Source: Cupriavidus basilensis
Lineage (GTDB): Bacteria > Pseudomonadota > Gammaproteobacteria > Burkholderiales > Burkholderiaceae
Direction of reading: 5' to 3'
Assembly (NCBI RefSeq): GCF_000832305.1
Contig: NZ_CP010537.1
Location: 3,720,001 to 3,784,000, forward strand
DNA length: 64,000 nucleotides
Below, in pieces: positions 62,174 to 64,000 of the stretch. The translations under genes and the position numbers were made by a program. How positions within the stretch are numbered: position 1 is the stretch's first letter; each line of letters begins with the position of its first letter. Under the pieces are notes generated by a model that was given only the letters and a program-made list of their open reading frames with translations, was not told the origin of the DNA and ran no database searches.

Positions 62174-63015
62174 TGCTGCGAAGGCTGACTGGTGCTCTGG
62201 CTAAGACGGCCTTCGCAAATTGGAAGCAGCGCTATTCATGCTCGGCTACGACCTGAGCCGCGCCGACGAACGCAATCCGATGGCCGAGGCAGCATAGTTA
62301 TCCCCAGCGCCATTCCCCCAGGGGTGGCGCATACACGTCGCCACTGCAGATGGAACTCCACTGCGCACCGTTCCATCCGCCACGACCTGCCCCCGTCGAC
62401 GCTCACGTCCCTGAGCTCGTTCGAGTCCGCTTTCGCACATCAAGTGCGTAGGCAGACTATAAGCCGCAACGGGGCACTATTAATCAACCATCCTCTCGTG
62501 CTTCTAAGCGCCCTAGAAGCTATTCTGGGCTAACGGTCGTCCAACCATCCGAATCGGCACGACCCATCTTCTCGCCTGGCATCTGCTGCAGTTCGGCAAT
62601 TTTCCCTACCCGCCCCAGGCAGGGCTCAAGATGGATGAAGAAGCCGCCCCGTAGCGCGAACCATCTAAGCATCTCGATTGCTCGACAGTAGCAACCCTGA
62701 AGCTACACTAGAAATACTCCCTGCTATCCGCATCGGGGGCAACCAGTTTCACCGATTGAGCAGAGGCATTTCCGGAGCTTGCAGTCTTTCTCTTGGCTCT
62801 GGAAGTGCCGGTGTCGGCCCCGGGCACCACTGGGTGAGTTAACGCGGATACATTCTCGTCATCATCTTGCGGTCATTCTACGGATAAGCCTATAGTCCGC
62901 CTGATTCGCACAAACAAAAAGCCCTTCTGTCACATCGAAGGGCTTTCTTGTTTCCAGACTTCTAAGTCAATGCGGCACGCCTGTACCAAGCAGCGGAAAA
63001 TGGCGCAGCCCCAAA
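62174..63015. other. Gap without a supported gene
   Basis: About 840 bases. Short frames exist (for example one ending LEAALFMLGYDLSRADERNP near 62270 and one ending PPQAGLKMDEEAAP near 62655) that look like tails of decayed genes, but neither has a start or ribosome site. The H-NS terminator lies at 62918-62946. Confidence 0.45.
62918..62946 (-). terminator. Terminator after the H-NS gene
   Basis: AAAGCCCTTC (62918-62927) and GAAGGGCTTT (62937-62946) are perfect 10-bp arms with a nine-base loop. On the minus strand it ends in TTTTTGTTTG, fitting a factor-independent terminator about 70 bases past the H-NS stop. Confidence 0.75.
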
Positions 63016-63339
63016 TCACGCTTCTGGAATCAAAAACTTGTCGCGATTCTTGCCGAGCCAAGCCGGCGCACGGCCACGGCCAGTCCAAGTTGCACCCGTC
63101 TTGGGGTCTTGATACTTCGGCGGCAAGGATGACTTGGATTTTGCCGGACCCTTAGCTGCCGTTCCTGCAGCGGGACGGCCACGGCGTCGCTTTGGAGCAA
63201 TGTCTTCCGCGGTCAACTCGTACTGCGCCATCAGGGCTTGAATCTGTTCAATAACGCCAGCGACCTCTGTTGCACGCACTTCGAGGAGTTGCGCCTCAAT
63301 TTTTTCCTTTTCTGCCAGAAGTTGCTTGTATGTCGCCAT
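63016..63339 (-). CDS. H-NS histone-like protein
   Basis: A 107-aa nucleoid protein from MATYKQLLAEKEKIEAQLLE at 63339, preceded by GGAGAAAGACA. An N-terminal coiled coil (about 5-45) mediates dimers, a basic linker PKRRRGRPAAG follows, and the C-terminal DNA-binding loop is TWTGRGRAPAWLGKNRDKF. Such proteins silence AT-rich horizontally acquired DNA. Being next to the AT-rich tns genes, it may keep them quiet (inferred). Confidence 0.88.
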   Translation of the reverse strand: MATYKQLLAEKEKIEAQLLEVRATEVAGVIEQIQALMAQYELTAEDIAPKRRRGRPAAGTAAKGPAKSKSSLPPKYQDPKTGATWTGRGRAPAWLGKNRDKFLIPEA

Positions 63340-63681
63340 TGTCTTTCTCCGTTTCAGTAGTAATTTCAGCATCGTACATTATTTCGGAGATTGCAACTCT
63401 CTACAACCGCATTTCGGCATCCGCACCAATCAATCTGTGCATCGCAGACGCCTTTATTTCCCTCGTTTACCGGTCGATACTTGTGGCGGTGCACGTGGCT
63501 TCCGTTGTACTGCAATATCCTTTGGTCGAGACCGGAGCACTTCGAACAATTCCGCATGCGCCGGTGCGGACCGCCGGATGAAGCGCTAGATGCGTCGTTC
63601 TGTCGGTAGTGAGTCGGTATCGCACTGATTACATTCTTCGCTTGGGTTGGCGGCCCGCTCGGACTAGTCGTAGACTGGGCC
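63340..63681. other. Divergent region between H-NS and LigD
   Basis: About 340 bases with no supported gene. It should hold the H-NS promoter (minus) and the LigD promoter (plus). A stretch CCTTTATTTCCC (63451-63462) resembles one end-repeat core, but it stands alone and was not accepted as an element end. Confidence 0.4.
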
Positions 63682-64000
63682 ATGGCCGCTGACCGTATCC
63701 GCCCTCCGCTCTCCCAGTATGAGCAGAAGCGTGACTTCAATGTCACGCCCGAGCCTGCTTCTCAGATTTTTAGCCACCCGACGCCGGTCAAAGGCCTTTT
63801 CGTCATCCAAAAGCACTGGGCTGGCCGTCTCCACTATGACTTTCGCCTGGAGCTCGATGGAGTCTTACTGAGTTGGGCTGTTCCCAAGGGTCCAAGCTTC
63901 GACCCGCAGCAAAAACGGATGGCCATCCACGTCGAAGACCATCCCCTCGACTACGCAAACTTTGAGGGCTCCATTCCGCCAAAACAGTATGGCGCAGGCG
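63682..64000 (+). CDS. ligD: LigD-type DNA repair protein, 5' part
   Basis: The first 106 codons only; the window ends inside the gene. [21 protein letters not shown] and [19 protein letters not shown] are the hallmark of the 3'-phosphoesterase domain of bacterial LigD (Ku-dependent end joining). The His and Asp residues of HYDF and RLELDG bind metal. Whether ligase and polymerase domains follow cannot be seen. It may be the stand-alone phosphoesterase form. Confidence 0.85.
   Translation, partial: MAADRIRPPLSQYEQKRDFNVTPEPASQIFSHPTPVKGLFVIQKHWAGRLHYDFRLELDGVLLSWAVPKGPSFDPQQKRMAIHVEDHPLDYANFEGSIPPKQYGAG

Noticed and set aside
62490..62660. Fragment ending PPQAGLKMDEEAAP that looks coding
   Set aside because: No start, no family and a stop immediately upstream; could be chance.
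63451..63462. Single end-repeat-like core near H-NS
   Set aside because: One isolated match is expected by chance; no neighbouring copies.
1..64000. CRISPR array or CRISPR-associated transposon
   Set aside because: No regularly spaced direct repeats of the right length and no cas genes; TniQ is of the long TnsD type.
1..64000. tRNA or rRNA genes as insertion targets
   Set aside because: None recognised beside either Tn7-like end.

Overview
The window looks like part of a genome of the Burkholderiaceae (beta-proteobacteria), most like Cupriavidus or Ralstonia. The evidence is the very GC-rich third codon positions in the middle 35 kb, a Bug/TctC-type binding protein, a small H-NS ending in the Burkholderiaceae-type TWTGRGRAPAWL motif, and densely packed LysR, IclR, TetR and ArsR regulators. 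This assignment is an inference from gene content only.

Layout. (1) 66-15954 is a 15.9-kb accessory island. Its left edge has three spaced repeats and its right edge four head-to-tail repeats of about 19-20 bp, arranged like the TnsB-binding ends of a Tn7-like transposon. Only a frameshifted C-terminal scrap of a TnsD/TniQ protein remains, with no tnsABC. The cargo is mostly defence: a type I Zorya operon (small ribbon-helix-helix protein, ZorA, ZorB, ZorC, ZorD; all four junctions overlap or abut), a single-chain GmrSD-like DUF262/DUF1524 protein, a candidate HEPN protein, an unknown 382-aa protein, a 35-aa ORF with a good ribosome site, a broken CoiA-like gene, an unknown 272-aa protein and a small HTH-like protein. 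A second, shorter right-type end (1-61) abuts the island, so at least two elements were stacked here.

(2) 15955-51600 is ordinary chromosome: ArsR and DUF6630 genes; LysR; a TetR-carotenoid oxygenase operon; an alcohol dehydrogenase; an MscS channel; a decayed amidohydrolase; an exopolysaccharide synthase/secretion operon (HlyD, glycosidase-like, GT2-PilZ, outer-membrane factor); a polar amino-acid ABC transporter lacking its ATPase; a hemolysin III-like protein; a penicillin acylase; an IclR-led cluster that looks like CoA-thioester catabolism; and a Fur-box-preceded PepSY/DUF2271/DUF4198/ApbE/flavoreductase group, probably for iron-linked extracytoplasmic electron transfer.

(3) From about 51614 to the window end lies a second, AT-richer Tn7-like element with intact-looking tnsA, tnsB, tnsC and a long tniQ. 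It is preceded by a metallophosphoesterase. It is followed by two HAD-like proteins that lack the nucleophilic Asp, a DUF6471-like protein, a small membrane protein, H-NS and the start of a LigD-type gene. Its end repeats share a core with those of the 5' island, but its far end was not found in the window.

How the parts fit: the two mobile elements flank a conserved metabolic segment. The 5' island carries phage defence that may be mobilised in trans. Two simple-sequence tracts in that island (a G9 run in the ZorD nuclease motif and a CT repeat in the CoiA-like gene) could change expression or gene integrity by slippage.
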